Source: Tolypeutes matacus
Taxonomy: Eukaryota > Chordata > Mammalia > Cingulata > Chlamyphoridae
Reading direction: 5' to 3'
NCBI GenBank assembly: GCA_026826555.1
Contig: JAKSZT010054399.1
Span: 5,247,174 to 5,311,173 of the forward strand
DNA length: 64,000 bases
In this document: positions 24,604 to 38,800 of the stretch, piece after piece
How positions within the stretch are numbered: position 1 is the first letter of the stretch
Layout: every line of letters starts with the position of its first letter
Program-made: the position numbers and the translations under genes
The notes under the pieces: model-generated
Told to the model about the DNA's origin: nothing
The model's database searches: none
Seen by the model: the letters and a program-made list of their open reading frames with translations, nothing else

Positions 24604-25776
24604 CTAGGTTGCGATTACAAGCCTGTCCTCATCGTCATCGCTGCTTGCATCACTGAACTGCATGGTGACCTGCCTCCGGGGTGACCCAGCAGGCCGGTGC
24701 GCCTGTCCATCTGGAGAATGAGCCTGGTGGCCTGAGGGCTCTGCACGGACATGGGGCTGGGCCTCCTGCAGAGGCTCACACGCGGACACTCGCTTGCCCG
24801 GGGTGGAGGCGAGTTCCTGCTTTGGCTTCAGGTGATTGACTGAGGCAGCCCTGTCCATGGCCATTTCCTTTGGGTCATCGAGCCTCACCTGGTCACTTGC
24901 CGGGACAGATGGATCTAGATTTTTTGCATTTTCCCGCCGGACCTGAGGTGACCCCTGAGGAGATTCAGTACTGCTGACCTGATTGGCACTGACTCCCGAC
25001 GTGGGCTTAGGGTGCATCTCCCGTGCTTTGCTTTGGGAGGCTGGTATTTCAGGAGTTCCCTGTGCATCTACAGGTACTTGACCAACGGAGGGAATTAAAG
25101 TAGGCAATGCGATGTTCACAATCTGGAGACTGGGAATGTGTGCCTGAGGACTGGGGTGGTTTTGTGAGGAAGGGTTTGCAGTTAGAACCTGCAAGCCGAC
25201 AGCATTCAGAGCGAGTCCTGGTGGACGTCCCTGCGGGGTCATGCTCGTGTTGGCTAGGCCTAAAATATTGACCGTGTCCATACTTAATGACGGAAGTGGC
25301 TGCAGACCCGGGGTCCCGAGGTTCCGAAGGCCAGGTACGCGGACTTGGCCAATGGGAATACAGGGCACAACACTGCTTACATCAGCCACTCCCATGGGAT
25401 CCGCAGTGCTGGAAACATCTGTGATGGTGTCCCCAGGAGTGCCCATGGTTCCATGAATCACACTGACGGCAGGGATCGTAAGTTGCATAGGCCCAGCTGG
25501 AATGGGTACCAGCGTAGAGTATGTGAGGCTGGCGGGGACCACTTGGATGCCCCCAACTGGAACCATATTATAAGGTGTCCTTGACTGCTGTTGGGAATGC
25601 AACGGGAGGTGGCTAAACAGATGAGTGTGGGGCAAAGGCAAGCCTGCAGTCGGCTGTAACGTCGTTTGCTGTTTCTGTTCTTGAGTGTCAGCATGAGGCG
25701 AGGTCCCAGGAGGAGCCCCTACTGCTGTCTGGGGGCTGGGCTCAGCTACAGGAGGCAGTCTCACAGATGATGCATT
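24604..25776 (-). CDS. HIVEP1: HIVEP1 terminal coding exon 9 (Pro/Gln-rich C-terminus)
   Basis: 1,173 nt including the TAG at 24604-24606. The acceptor is tgtctttcag before 25776 and the first codon is AAT (phase 0). It encodes 390 residues: [19 protein letters not shown], a Gln/His-rich segment with [19 protein letters not shown], then a long low-complexity region rich in Pro, Val, Ala, Ser and Gln, ending [21 protein letters not shown]. The C-terminal [13 protein letters not shown] matches the conserved end of mammalian HIVEP1. Reading upstream past the acceptor stays open for about 40 codons, but that part is intron: exon 8 joins in frame only at 25776. Confidence 0.95.
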   Translation of the reverse strand, partial: NASSVRLPPVAEPSPQTAVGAPPGTSPHADTQEQKQQTTLQPTAGLPLPHTHLFSHLPLHSQQQSRTPYNMVPVGGIQVVPASLTYSTLVPIPAGPMQLTIPAVSVIHGTMGTPGDTITDVSSTADPMGVADVSSVVPCIPIGQVRVPGLRNLGTPGLQPLPSLSMDTVNILGLANTSMTPQGRPPGLALNAVGLQVLTANPSSQNHPSPQAHIPSLQIVNIALPTLIPSVGQVPVDAQGTPEIPASQSKAREMHPKPTSGVSANQVSSTESPQGSPQVRRENAKNLDPSVPASDQVRLDDPKEMAMDRAASVNHLKPKQELASTPGKRVSACEPLQEAQPHVRAEPSGHQAHSPDGQAHRPAGSPRRQVTMQFSDASSDDDEDRLVIAT

Positions 25777-28700
25777 CTGAAAGACAAGAGCACGCAATCC
25801 TTTATTTCTCCTTGGAGAAAATGAAGCAAAGCATCGTAGGGGAATTGTTAAAATGCTGGTGTAAAACCTGTTCTTCCTGATGAGGTAAAATATGTACATT
25901 TTTTTTTTTAATTTTTTTTTATTATAAGCTTGCTATAAAGTTGCGTTTTGATTTTTAAAAATAAACTTACAACTAAAATAACCTGTTACATCTTTACTCC
26001 TTTTATTTTCTAGTTCAAATAACAGCAACACATTTTGTAGAGCACTTGGCATTTTTCAAACAAGTTCCTAGATATCATCTCATTTGATACTGAGAACAAT
26101 CCTGTGCAGTGGCCACAACACTCGCTCGTTGTCGTAGTTGCTGTCATTGCTGGTACCACCGGCTCCAGACCATTTTAAAGATTAGGAGTCACTGACATAT
26201 TAGGTGGCTGTTGAGTATCAACTCAAGGAGGAAAAATTCACAGAAAAAATTCACATTCATTTCTGAAATTAAGACCTGTCATTAAGAAAAAGATCTGTAG
26301 GGATTCGTGTCTTTAACACCCGTCCGTCCATCCATCCATCCTTCTATATGTTCAGTAAGTTTCTAAAATGTTACTAAAAACCAAATATGGTTCTAGGTAT
26401 TGGTAGGTACAGGAGAGACTTTGGAAGAGAGTTGCTTAAAGCATGGATGAACCAATGTTAAAATAATGAAATACAATTGCAAGGGATAAATCTTGCCCAT
26501 CGTCCCTTCCACTTCAAGATTATTATCTAAATATTAACTTTTTCTAGATGATATGAGAGATATAGTGAGTTAAGCGCTAGATAGACTGCAGAAATCCAAG
26601 CTTTTTCAGAAATAAATACTATTACAATATTCAACACATACTAGAGATATAAGAACTATCAACAAAAGAAGAATGAATTCCAAACACAACCAACCATTCC
26701 TCATTGGACAGTCAGGAGTAAAATCAGGAGTCATTCAGAGCACTTTATAGGCCTTTTGGAGGCCTGTGTCTGGCGCTGGGCTAGGTTTGGGCAGGAATGT
26801 TTCCCAAGCTGCTCCTGCAGCAATTTGATCATTCGAGCAAAGCAAACTTCTCCTAATACATTTTTTAGGTCACACTAGCTTTGCTATAGAATTTGGTAGC
26901 TTCCTTGCCAATGGAAGCAAAGTATGAAAAGTTTGCATAATTTAGTGTGGATCATCACTTCATTACCAGTGGAAAAACTACTCAGGATAAGCCATGAATA
27001 AATAAATCCTGGGATTCACGTTCTCATCGGAAGCAAACATTTTTAATTTCAAAATTAAAAAACAATAATAAATAGGTATTATTTTTCAAGAACCGTTTGG
27101 GTCCTTCAGATTTACAATAAGTGAACTCTGATTAAAATACCTAACAAGGCTCCAAAGGATGTGAATGCCCTTTGTCCCTAAATATAACAAAAAAATCTTT
27201 ATATAATGTTATGCAAACTGATTTGGCCATAATTAATTTGCTAAGAACATTCATTATCCTCTTAAGCAATTAAATCTCTCACATTTAATATGCTGAAAAA
27301 AAGCAAGGAAAAAAAAAAGGACAATAATAAAACAGTCATTTACCTGTACAATAGCTTTTGCTCCCACAGATCTACTCAGAATTGCATTCGATTCAGGGTA
27401 GTCTATGGACATTTGACGCCATGGAGACCTGGGTGCAGCTCTGGGCAGCCTGGAAGAGTCCACACAAGTGATCGCCTCGTCGTCCTCTTCTGGGGCATGC
27501 TGCCTGGCCTTCTCTGGGGACCCCGTCTCACCACTGCACGGTGACTGTGCTGCGCTCAGCACCGTCATCTTGGTGAGCAGTACTCTGGGCAGGATGTCCA
27601 TGGGGTCCGTGTGCACCCCGGAGAAGCCGCCGCTGGTCCTGATCTCCTCGTCGGCACTCACAGAGTCCTGGAGGCCGCTTCTTGACGGAAGGTGCTGTGG
27701 GCTGGCCGTCACCGAGGGGGCTGCTGACAGCACCGACTCAGCTTGGCTGTCCTCGTCATCATCTTCGTTTTCATTCTCGTCCTCATCTGGGCCATCAGAT
27801 TCTTCAATGTCATAGCCAGAGCGCTCGTAACTGAATCTTTGTTTTTCATCTAATAAAAAGAACCAAGAGGGTATTTTATAGAGTGCTTTGCAAATGGGGG
27901 GAAAAAATGCAATCCTTTTTCTGTAAGCTTGGTAGCACCGTGAAGAATATAAAAGACAGGGACCCCACCAACTAAAAGGCTATGATCCAGTTGAGGAGAA
28001 TGACATGGAGAAGAAAATGTGCCAAGTCCAACAGGAAGTCAGAGAAGTGGAGCTCAGATGGAGGGAGGCATGGGTAGGGCTGCTTGTTAAGAATGGGGAA
28101 CAAGAAAAGAGCCTCAAAAGAGGAGAGGCAGGCAGGAGGCATTCTGTTAAAGACAATCAGAAACTAAGGTCTCAAATACTACACTTGAAAAATCTCCAAA
28201 ATAAGACTGAGCTATAGAAGAAAAAAAAATTGATAAACCAAGAGCTCAATACAGTTCTCTTGAGCTCTTTTTTTCTATTTTCCTATATCTTTTCTATTTA
28301 TTGAACAAATAAAAACAAAAAACTGATAACATTTGGTATTTGTGAGCAAAGTAATTTTCTTTAATACTGGAATCGAATTTTAGACATATTTCCGTTGTCC
28401 TCTGAGTACTAACATTCATCTAATATTTACGCAGCCACCGCCTCTTTTTTCTTTTATATTGAGAGGTACTAACTTTTTCCATCAGTGTTTTCTATGATAT
28501 GATTCAACCCACACCACATATTAACTAAAAGTCAAGGTCACAAAAGACAAGAAGGGTGAAGGAACACACTGGAGGAACTAAAGAAACATGAATAAATGCA
28601 CTGTGAGATTCCAGAATCAGATCCTGGGACAGAGGAAGGATGGTGGTGGGGAAAAAAAAAAAGGCAAAATCCAACTCCGTTCTGTACTAGAGTTAATGAT

Positions 28701-29831
28701 ACTGAACCAAGGCTAATTCCTTAGTGTTGACAAATGTTTATGGTAACCTAAGATGTGAGCTCAAGGGGAAGCTGGGTTATACTATTTTTTTTTTTTTGGG
28801 GGGGGGGGTTATACTATTCTTGCAACTTTTCCATAAGACTAAAACTTTCTTACAAAAAAAAAAAAAAGTGTTAAAAACCCCAACTCTTTGCCAATACTAC
28901 AGGGTCTTTATTTATTCTCTTGATACCAATATTCTGTCTCATTCAGACAAGCTTGCACCATATCCACCTCACCCACTATCCTTGTATTCCAAATCAAGAC
29001 TTTTCCTTCTGATAAAATACTTTTTTCCCTTCTGTTGTTTAATAGGAAGTAATTATTGAAATCAATCCCAACACTTCTCTGGGTTAATTCAAAAGCACAG
29101 CAACCTTCTCCCAAATCTATCCTAAACTATATACATGTTTTAAATTTTTTACCATCTAATACTGTTCCTGTCTGGTATCTCTTCTTAGCTTCTGCCCAGC
29201 ATTTATTATCCAACTGAATATATGCTGAGTAACTGGCTCTTCCTGGCTCCAGCAATGTATACTCTTAAGAGGAACTGGCTTAACAGCACACACAAACCAA
29301 TACTATTTGATCACAATTAAAACAAGGACTCATTTAAGGACTTGGCTTTTTCTCGGTGAGTGATTAAAACAATTTAAAAACACAGTTAAATATTTTAAAG
29401 TGTTGGGTCTACAGTCCACAAGCGTCAGAGCTGCGATTCAAACCCAGATTCGTCTGTCTCCTTAGTAGGTGCTAAATATTCCACATTCAAGTGCCATGTT
29501 TAAAAAATCTGTAGAATGGCCTGAATAAAAGGTCAACAATGAATTAGTCAGTAAGCTACATTATAAATGTACATGAGTTCACTGTTTATAGATACAGACA
29601 TGAAAAGTTTCCAATATAATTAGATTATGATAGTGGAACATATAAAATGTCATCCCCAAGAAGGATGTAAACTAATAAGTGGATCTTTTTAATTTCACAA
29701 AAAGTATGCTGTATTTATAACTATGGAAGTTTAAAAATAATTACGATTTTTAAATTAACATATATATTCAGGAAACATCCCAAATTCACTTTCATTGTAT
29801 GCTATTTAATAAGAACTATTTAAAAAGAACA

Positions 29832-29862
<31 letters not shown>

Positions 29863-32800
29863 GGGAGATATGGAGGGGGATGTGTAAAACTATCTGGCTC
29901 CACTTTAATCTGATTTTGCCTTGATCATAGCTGATTTCAGATTAGGGCTGGAAATGGGAAGACATACAGGGTAGCTTCCCTCGACTTTTTTTTCTTCCCT
30001 CTTCCTTCCTGGAAAAAACTACATGCCTATAGCTTAGAGAGCACTCAGCAGGGACCTGGGATTCCCTTCCACAGTTTTATTTCACCAAGACAATGAAAGA
30101 AAAATGTTTATCTCTCTGAATGTACTATGTCTGGATATTCTTGAAAGAGAAGACCACTGTCAAAATTTGGAAACCTGCAAATGAATTTCAGTTCATTACG
30201 TATTTGTTAAATATGATTGATATTGTGGAGTGAAAGAAAAATGATAAAAATGGACAGCTTAGGGAAGTGGATATGGCTCAGGCGACTGAGCTCCCGCCTA
30301 CCACACGGGAGGTTACTGGTTCAGATCCCGGTGCCTCCTTAAAGAAGACAGCGAGCTGGTGCTACAGGCAGGTGCAGCAAGCTGACACAACAAGAGACAC
30401 AAGAGAGAAAATCATAATGAGAGACACAACAAAGCAGAGAGCAGAGGTTCCCGGTGCCTCCTAAAGAAGACAGCAAGCTGATGCGATGGGCAGGTGCGGT
30501 GAGCTGACACAAGATGATGCAACAAGAGATGTGGGGAGGAAAAAACATAATGAGAGACACAACAAAGCAGGGAGCGGAGGTGGCTCAAGTGATTAGGCAC
30601 CTCCCTCCCACACCAGAGGTCCCAAGTTCAGCTCCCGGTGCCTCCTAAAGAAATAAGACGAACAGACACAGCAAGTGAAAAACAAGAAGGGGGTGGGGAG
30701 AAATAAATAAAATAAATCTTAAAAAAAAAATGGATAGCTTAAATGAATGGAAGACAATGGCATCCTTTTAAATAGCCACAGCACCAAAACCAAGCCCAGA
30801 CAACTCTGCTCTGTTGGATTCATGCTAATAAAAGCCTTTTATATTAATTTTCCTGACCCCCTGTGCCCCGATCCCTATCGTCCAAAGACAGCTATTATAC
30901 TGAATCAGAAGTTCTGTTGATGGACAATCCAGACACCAAAAGTGGTTTGTCTGTTATCACACAGCCAGCAAGTATGGAACAAAGGACTTTGTTAACTACT
31001 CCAAAAATGTATTCATACATGACTTTGTGATATTGCTTATTTTGCTACTGCATATTACTTAATAACATAGAAACCACTATACTCTATGAAATACCTACTA
31101 GGTTAGGGCTTGGCAAACTATGCCTGAAAGCCAAATCTGGTTCACTGCCTATTCTTGTAAATAAAGTTTTATTGGAACACAGCCATGCTTATTTGTTTAC
31201 ATGACGTGTATGGCTGCTTTTGTGCTATAATGGCAGGGTTGCGTAGTTGTGACAGAGACTGTAAGGCCCACAAAGCCTAAAATATTTACCATCAGGCCCC
31301 TTACAGAGAAAGTTTGCCACAGAATCGTATTTATTTTTTTATAATAATTTTTTTTTATTTTTAGAAAGATACTTAGATTACAGAAATGTTACACAAAAAT
31401 TGTAGGGATTCCCATATGCCCCACCTCCCACACCACCCACAACCTCCCACATAAACATCTTTCATTAGTGTGGCACATCACCTGCAATGGATATACACAT
31501 CTTGGGGCTTTGCCACTAAGCATGGACCATAGTTCACCTTGTAGACCACCTTCTCTCCCACACAGTTCTGCATGTTATATGCTGATGTAAAATGGCCTAT
31601 ATCCGTCGTTGCAATGTCATTCAGGACAATTCCCAAGTCCTGAAAAAGCCCCTGTATTACAGTTGCTTTTCCCTGTCCCTGTCCCTAAAGCGTCCGGGGC
31701 CACTGGCTCCACCTCACTGTTGTAATTACTTCCACTGCGTGAATCACCATGTCTATAACAATACCAGCAAGTCCACTCTAGTCCATAGCTCTTCCCCCAC
31801 AGCATCGTATTTAAACCTAACCACCACCCCTATGACAGAGCTGATATCAAGCCCACCTTATACAAGCAAGATGAAAAACTTACATATGGCTAGAAACTAT
31901 CAGAGCCAGAATGTGAAGCAGGGCTTTTATGCATTCAGGAGTCCTATCATCATTCCAATAAGATACTGGCTTTTACAAAAACACAAAATTAATTCCTTTA
32001 AGTTAGTTTCTGTGAATTTCAATTCATGAGCAAAAAAGGGGAATATGATATAGCAATAAAATTTTTTCCAAAAGTGTTTTGATAAATTTATGCCAAACAA
32101 CTTCCTTAAAGATGTATCTGAAAAATCTTTTTATGGTCTGTTGGGTGAACTGCACCCTGCCATACCATCCCTGCCAGACAGCGACACCTGCTGGAGGAGT
32201 CGATTGACAAAGGCAATCCTGGGCTCCATGGCGACAGCAGCACCCCACCCCCACACTCTGTATTTCCATTCTTTTGGTGTTGTGGTTTGTCTCTTTTTGT
32301 TTTTCTCATACGCTTAGAAATAGTACTTTGAAATCCAAACAGCAGCAATCTGGGAAATTTTTTTTAAAGCATGCAATGATTGGCAGTAATGGATTTTTTT
32401 TTTTTTTTTTTTTTAAAGATCAAAACACCATTAAAAGCATAATAGGCCAGAATTCAATGTTTGCTGATTTTAGAAAGTAAATCAAAAAGGTCATATCTGG
32501 AGGGCAGATGTGGCTCAAATGGTTGGGCATCCGTCTCCCATATGGAGGGACCTGGGTTTGATCCCCGGAACCTCCCGGTAAAAAATAAAAAATAAATTTA
32601 AAAAGGTCATATCTGTGTAGTTCATTAATGAGATGAACAAGCTTTAATGTAAACATAAATCCTAAGAAGTATTATGGCTCGATTTTGTGCCATGGAAATG
32701 TTTCTTTAAAAGAATAATGTTTTCTATGAAAATCCTCATGATAGGAAAATATTCTAGAGGTTTGTTTAGAAACCTCTAGACTTCTTTAAAATACTTATAT

Positions 32801-35800
32801 AATTCACTTAAACTATTTTTAAGGGTAAATGTGATAATACGCTTTAAATGCTTTAATTTTAACATCATCCCTCTTACAGATATTATGGTAAATACTTAAA
32901 CTCCAAGAAGAATAATGTCACTAGTTGCCCTCTACCATATTAAACTGTTCTCCCAATTTGGCAGTTGAGGGGACATATTAACATTCCTTGCACTGAAAGC
33001 CAGCATTCTGTTGATAAAAACATTCTTTGGATCAAGGCAAGTAAAACAAATAGCTGGCAGCATGAGTTTTTGACACAAAAGGAGAAAACGAAAAAGTAGT
33101 CACTAATACCCTAAGAACACAGGGACAAAATTCCTGAGACTGTAATTCTCCACGACAAGAATACAAGGGAGGGTGCAGTGGGCTTGGAGGAGGTCACTTT
33201 TTATGAGCATATAAGTACAGCTTGAGTTGCTAGTTTTAAATTAAATGGAAACTTCTTTCTTTTAAATGCCAAATGTCCACATTTTAATTGCTAGCTTAAT
33301 AAAGTTTATAATTCCCTCTGCTTAGTTCAAAATGAACTTTTCCCATCAGTACATCCACTCCATCTGCAAATTAGACCAAGAATTCATCTGTTAAAGAGTG
33401 AAATGGGCAGCTCTCCAGCCCACCGCTGCTAAGGGTAGTAAAGAATGAAAAAGATCAAATGACTTTGCTCCTTCATCATACCATTTTCGTGTCAACCTCT
33501 AACACTTTTTAACTATCAACCAGGGAACATGCTCATTAAGATAGTGAACCACACTGTGGGTTTGGTGTGTTTTGCCTGGTAGAGAACAGGTTTAGGATCT
33601 TTAAAAAGAGAAAAAGTTGAAGAGGATGTCAGGAAAAGGCAATACTGAAGTTTAGAAGGGATAAATCTGGAGTAAACCTCTCGTAAGAAACAAAGCAAGG
33701 CAGATGGGAAGGAATAACCAGCTACAAACATAGCAGTAAAGGACTTGGGTCGTCTCCCAGAAAGCCACCAGCTGACCAGGATACCACCACATGGTAAAGA
33801 GGCTTAAAAAATGACTACTATGCTGCGGTGCTTTGTTTAACACCACCTGGTATTTAGTGAGTGGTTAGAAACTGGGATGAATGCTTGAAAGCTCAAAGAT
33901 GGCATTTTTGGTGATGATTATATCTATGCCACAGAAAAGAACAATTAAATGATCAAACCTCCAAATCTGTCTGATAAATGCCCAAATGTTATTCTTAGAC
34001 TTCTGGGTACCAGTCTGTTTAGTATGGCAGGAAGTTGTAACTTCCACATGGGTTTAGAGTCAGGTCTCCCAAATGACACCCTCCTTTTAAGATTTACCTC
34101 ATTTCCCACATCTCAGATAAATCAAGAGTTAACTTAATGTGGTGTTGACATATTCTATCATCACTGATTTTTCAACTATATCTGCCTTTCATAACAATGT
34201 TCCAGATCTTAAGGCACTGTATGGAAACATCAGCAGCCACTGACATAATGGCCATGCTGTTAATGAGGAATACCCAGTATGGCTCTCAAAACTACTTAGG
34301 AACTTTGGTCAATAACCACGGAGGACGCAACGTCACACATTTTCATTCTGATCAAGACTTGATGTTTTACAGTAAAATACACCTGGCTTCTGAATTTGGC
34401 TACTCATTTTCCTTTAACCACTTTATCAAGTAGTAGGCTTCTATAATCTAATAGCGTAATTAAATGTCATTCCAACCATATATAATCTAATAGCATAATT
34501 AAATGACATTCCAACCATGTTTAGGAAAACGAAGGTAGATACAGGATAATCAGCTGATGCCCTTTACTGTCTTAAGATTTCCATATACATATAGCTAGAC
34601 TATTTCCTTCAATCACTGTAGCTGTGGAGGAATGAGGACAGGCATCAGAAAAGCTACCATTATCACTACCTTTTGGCATAAAGGTAAGCAATAGAACTTT
34701 GAAAACTGCCGTAGCACCTTATGCAATAAACGGAATCACAGTGTGGCTTCTAGCAGGACACGGTGCAGCAGGCATAATATTAGATTTGTATTAGATTAAG
34801 AATGAGATTTTGGTGGGAATATGAGATGTTGGTATAGCCCCTGTGGAGGACTGTTTGGCAATTCCTAAAGAAGTTGAATATAGATTTGCCACATGACCCT
34901 GCAATACCACTACTGAGTATATACCCAGAAGAACTGAGAGCAGTGACACAAACAGACATCTGCACACTTATGTTCATAACATAATTTAACACATAACAAT
35001 TTAACATAACACAATTGCCAAAAGTTGGAAACAATCCAGGTGTCCATCAACCGATGACTAGATAAACAAACTGTGATGTATTCACACGATGGAATATCAT
35101 GCAAGTTGAAGAAGAAATGAAGTGTAAAGCATATGATAACATGGATGAACCTGGAGGACATTATGTTGAGTGAAGCAAGCCACACAAAAGGACAAATTCT
35201 GTATGATTGTGTTACTATAAACCAAATATATTGTGTAGCATATCGTATGACTAAAAAAAAAAAAAAAAAATGTATATATATCCAGTACATTTAATTGAAA
35301 AATGTGTGTTTTTAATCAACTGTTAAAAAAAAAAAAAGAAGAAGAAGAATACAACACATGATCTTAAGGCCCCTGTGATACCACAAAACTTTTCAGTTAA
35401 TCTGTTTACCATTAGAGACAATGGCAAGTTCCTGTGTGTTCAAAGACTTTCTATGTTATACCATATGGTTTTATCACTTAGTTTCATTTATTGGGTCAAG
35501 AAAATGGAGAATATACTGGTCTAGCAGGAATGCCAAGAATGGGCCGATTGCTGTGTAACTATTAAGAAATGAAATGCTGCTGTGACTAGAAGGGGAAACA
35601 ACTGGAAGTGTTGTGAGAAAAATGTAAAACCATGTATGCTACAATCTACTCCATCCCACAAGTCTTAGGATCTTTCCATCACCTCTTCTGCATAAAGTAC
35701 TAAGACTGGGGAAGTGGATGTGGCTCAAACGATTGGGCTCCCATCTACCATATGGGAGGTCCTGGGTTCATTTCCCGGGGCCTCCTGGTGAAGGCGAGCT

Positions 35801-38800
35801 GGCACAAAAAAAAAAGAGACAAAGAGGAGTGACAATGAGAAACACAACAAACCAGGGAGCTGAGGTGGCTCAAGCAATTGAGTACCTCTCTCCCACATCG
35901 GAGGTACCAGGATCAGTTCCTGGTGCCTCCTAAAGAGAAGACGAGAAGACAGGCAGACACAGAGAGCACACAGCAAATGGACACAGAGAGCAGACAGTGA
36001 GCACAAAAACAAGGCGGGGGGTATGTGTAAATAAATAAAAAATAAATCTTAAAAAAAAAAACAAAAAGAATGGGCTGAGAATCCCAGCAGTGGCTGAAGC
36101 TTCAGAGGGAACTGCTGTTGGGAGCCTGATCTGGGTGTGATCAGGGAGGTAAAGAGACTCCCCTGTGGGGAGAAAGTGGGCAGCAGAACCTAGCATATAA
36201 AATCACCTGAAAATGACCAGCCTCAGGACCCCCAGGCTTTGTTCTACCCATAGACGGGCACTTCAAAGACTAAAACTGTAACACCTCAAGATACTTATTC
36301 ATAATTTCTTCAAAGTGACCCACATCATCCTCTCCTCATACATGCCTAATGATTTTCATTTTTCCTTGAAAAATAAAAGTTGATAATAAAATAAAGAACT
36401 TTTTAACATATGTTGCTACTCCTTATGGCAACCTTAGAAAACTGCTAAGGGCAGTTTTAAAATACATACATAAACACTGAAGTAGGAACAAATCAGGTCT
36501 TCCTCTTTTAGGACAGTCTATTCTACAGGGAAGGTTCTAGGCCACAGTGATGCCAGGCCAGAGCAGAAATTAACTCCAGGGGAAATAATGCTGCCTAGTT
36601 TGAGCAAGATTTCCAAATGAGCCACGGTACATTTATACATATGCATACAAAACTGTGTTCAAGGGAAAAATCACACCAGACTTTTTACCCAAACCATTAA
36701 ACTCCATCTGGTGGAGAATGAGGGATGTTGAAGCATGTACTGAGGTACTTTGTTTATAAAACACACTCATCTGTCCAGATAAAAGGACTGTGCTCCACGG
36801 TACCATTTAATATGGTTTTTGCTGAATGGGACTATCCCCTAATGAAATCACACTCTTTTGAGTCACTACTGTTTAAATCCCCATTACAGAGTAAAACAGG
36901 AGTGGCAAGAAAAATCCCAACAATGAAAATTCCAGGGTCACAGGAAAAAAGCCCTTTGACTTCTTGGTTCAAAAACATCTGAGAAAATAATGAGGTATAA
37001 AAGTCAGATATGTGTACTTCTAAGGAGGTAACGGCTTTAAAGAATTTTGAAACAACAACAAAAATCAAACTTTGTTAATCAAAGGAACACTATACATGTC
37101 ACTGAATGTTGAGAAGATTAAAAGTACTACAAGGCTTATGTCTAAGAAATAATGATTGTCAAGTGTCAAAGCATGAAGAAATTGGGGGAAATTGCCATAG
37201 CAGAGACTCAGATTATAGTATAAGGGAGTACTTTCAACCTAGAACAGCTTGCCTCCCATGCTGAAGCTCCTTGGCACAGCATTCTCTCCTCCCCACTCCC
37301 TTCCCAGGTTTTTCCCCTGTCCAACTCTCTCATCCTTTGTCCCATTTACACATGTAGCATTCTGTTCCTCTCTCCACACTACCTTTGGGGCCCTTCCCAA
37401 ATAACTCCCTCTGTCTAGAATGCTTTCCCTCTCTTACCCCACCACCCCACCGATACTTTTTTGGATTAAAGTAATGCATGGGTACTTTATTTGAAATAAA
37501 TCCTTTGCCATTCCTCCGGAATAGCCTTAACAGTCCTTTAGCAAAAGACCTGAGATAATGACTATTATTCAGTGGCCCTTCCAGGGTCCTTGGCCGTGGG
37601 TGATGACCCTGCCAGGTCTGTGCTCACCCAACATCACAGCCAGGGACTGGGTGCTCCTGGGCGGCAGTTATGTATTGAACAGGTGTTGGAGCACTATGCA
37701 AATAAATGAATCATTCTGAAGGAGAATAAACATATCTTCTCTGAAACTAATGAAAAATAGATCTTTACCAATCTGAAGTGATCATTACCAAAGATGAAGA
37801 AATGGAAGAGTCAGATAAATTATCTTCTTGTTTCCTGATCCCATGAGCAACAAATAACAAATTAACAAACAAAACCCATCATCACTTTAATAATACCCAT
37901 ATCGACTTGGGCCATGGACCTTAAGCACTGTCCATTGGTAAAGACATCAACTATTGTATTATTGCTACCCTTTGATTTTAGTGAAGGAATTCAATGGAAA
38001 ACTAAAATATAAAATTCTAAAAACAATGAATTATTTCCTGAAAGATTACAGAGCACTTTTTCCCCACTCAATCGTTCAATCAGTAAATATTTACTACCTT
38101 CTCCCTGTGAGGTACCATTCGAAAGAGCTGGAGAGAGCAGTGAACAAAACAAGATTCCTGTCTGTTTGTAATTTATTTTCTAGTTGAAAGAAACAGATAA
38201 AAACACATGTACTCACTCACACAAACTGTCTCTATGTGCGAAGGGCATAAGTAATGTTGGCAGTGAGTGAGTGGGGTGTTTCTTGATATAGGGAGGTTCA
38301 GAAAGGCCTTGCTGATAAGGCAGCAATGAGGGCAGAGAGCTGAAGAAAATGCTGGGGTGTATTCTCAGTTATTGCTCTGATAGAAGAGCATTCCTAACAG
38401 AGGAAACGAATGCAGAGGCCCCATGGCAGGAGTTCCAGCAGACAGCAATGAGACCAGTGTGACTGGAATTGAGCAAGCTAGGGAAAAAGGAGTGGGGGGG
38501 GAATTTCAGAGAGATGGTGGTGAGGAAGGGTCGGTGGGCCACAGAACTCACAGGGTACACTAGGTCCCTGCTCAGAATGGGACAGGAATCCATGGCAGGT
38601 TTGAAGCAAAGGAGTGACTTTACTTTTAAAAGACCACTTTGGCTACTGTGTTGAAAACAGACTCTAAAGGGGCAGTGACCAGTGAGGAGGCTACTACAAT
38701 CAACATAGTGGGAGAAGATGGTCGCTTTGCCCAGGGCAGATGGCAGAGGCAGTTGAAGGTGAGTAGATTCCACATATGTTCTGAAGGAAGAGCCGAAAGG

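Noticed and set aside
25777..25899. Open frame extending upstream of the last exon
   Set aside because: Lies before a strong acceptor (tgtctttcag) and has no similarity to HIVEP1.
27254..27343. Reading past the exon 8 donor into the intron (VNDCFII...)
   Set aside because: The donor GTACAG|gtaaat and the in-phase acceptor at 25776 show that this part is intron.
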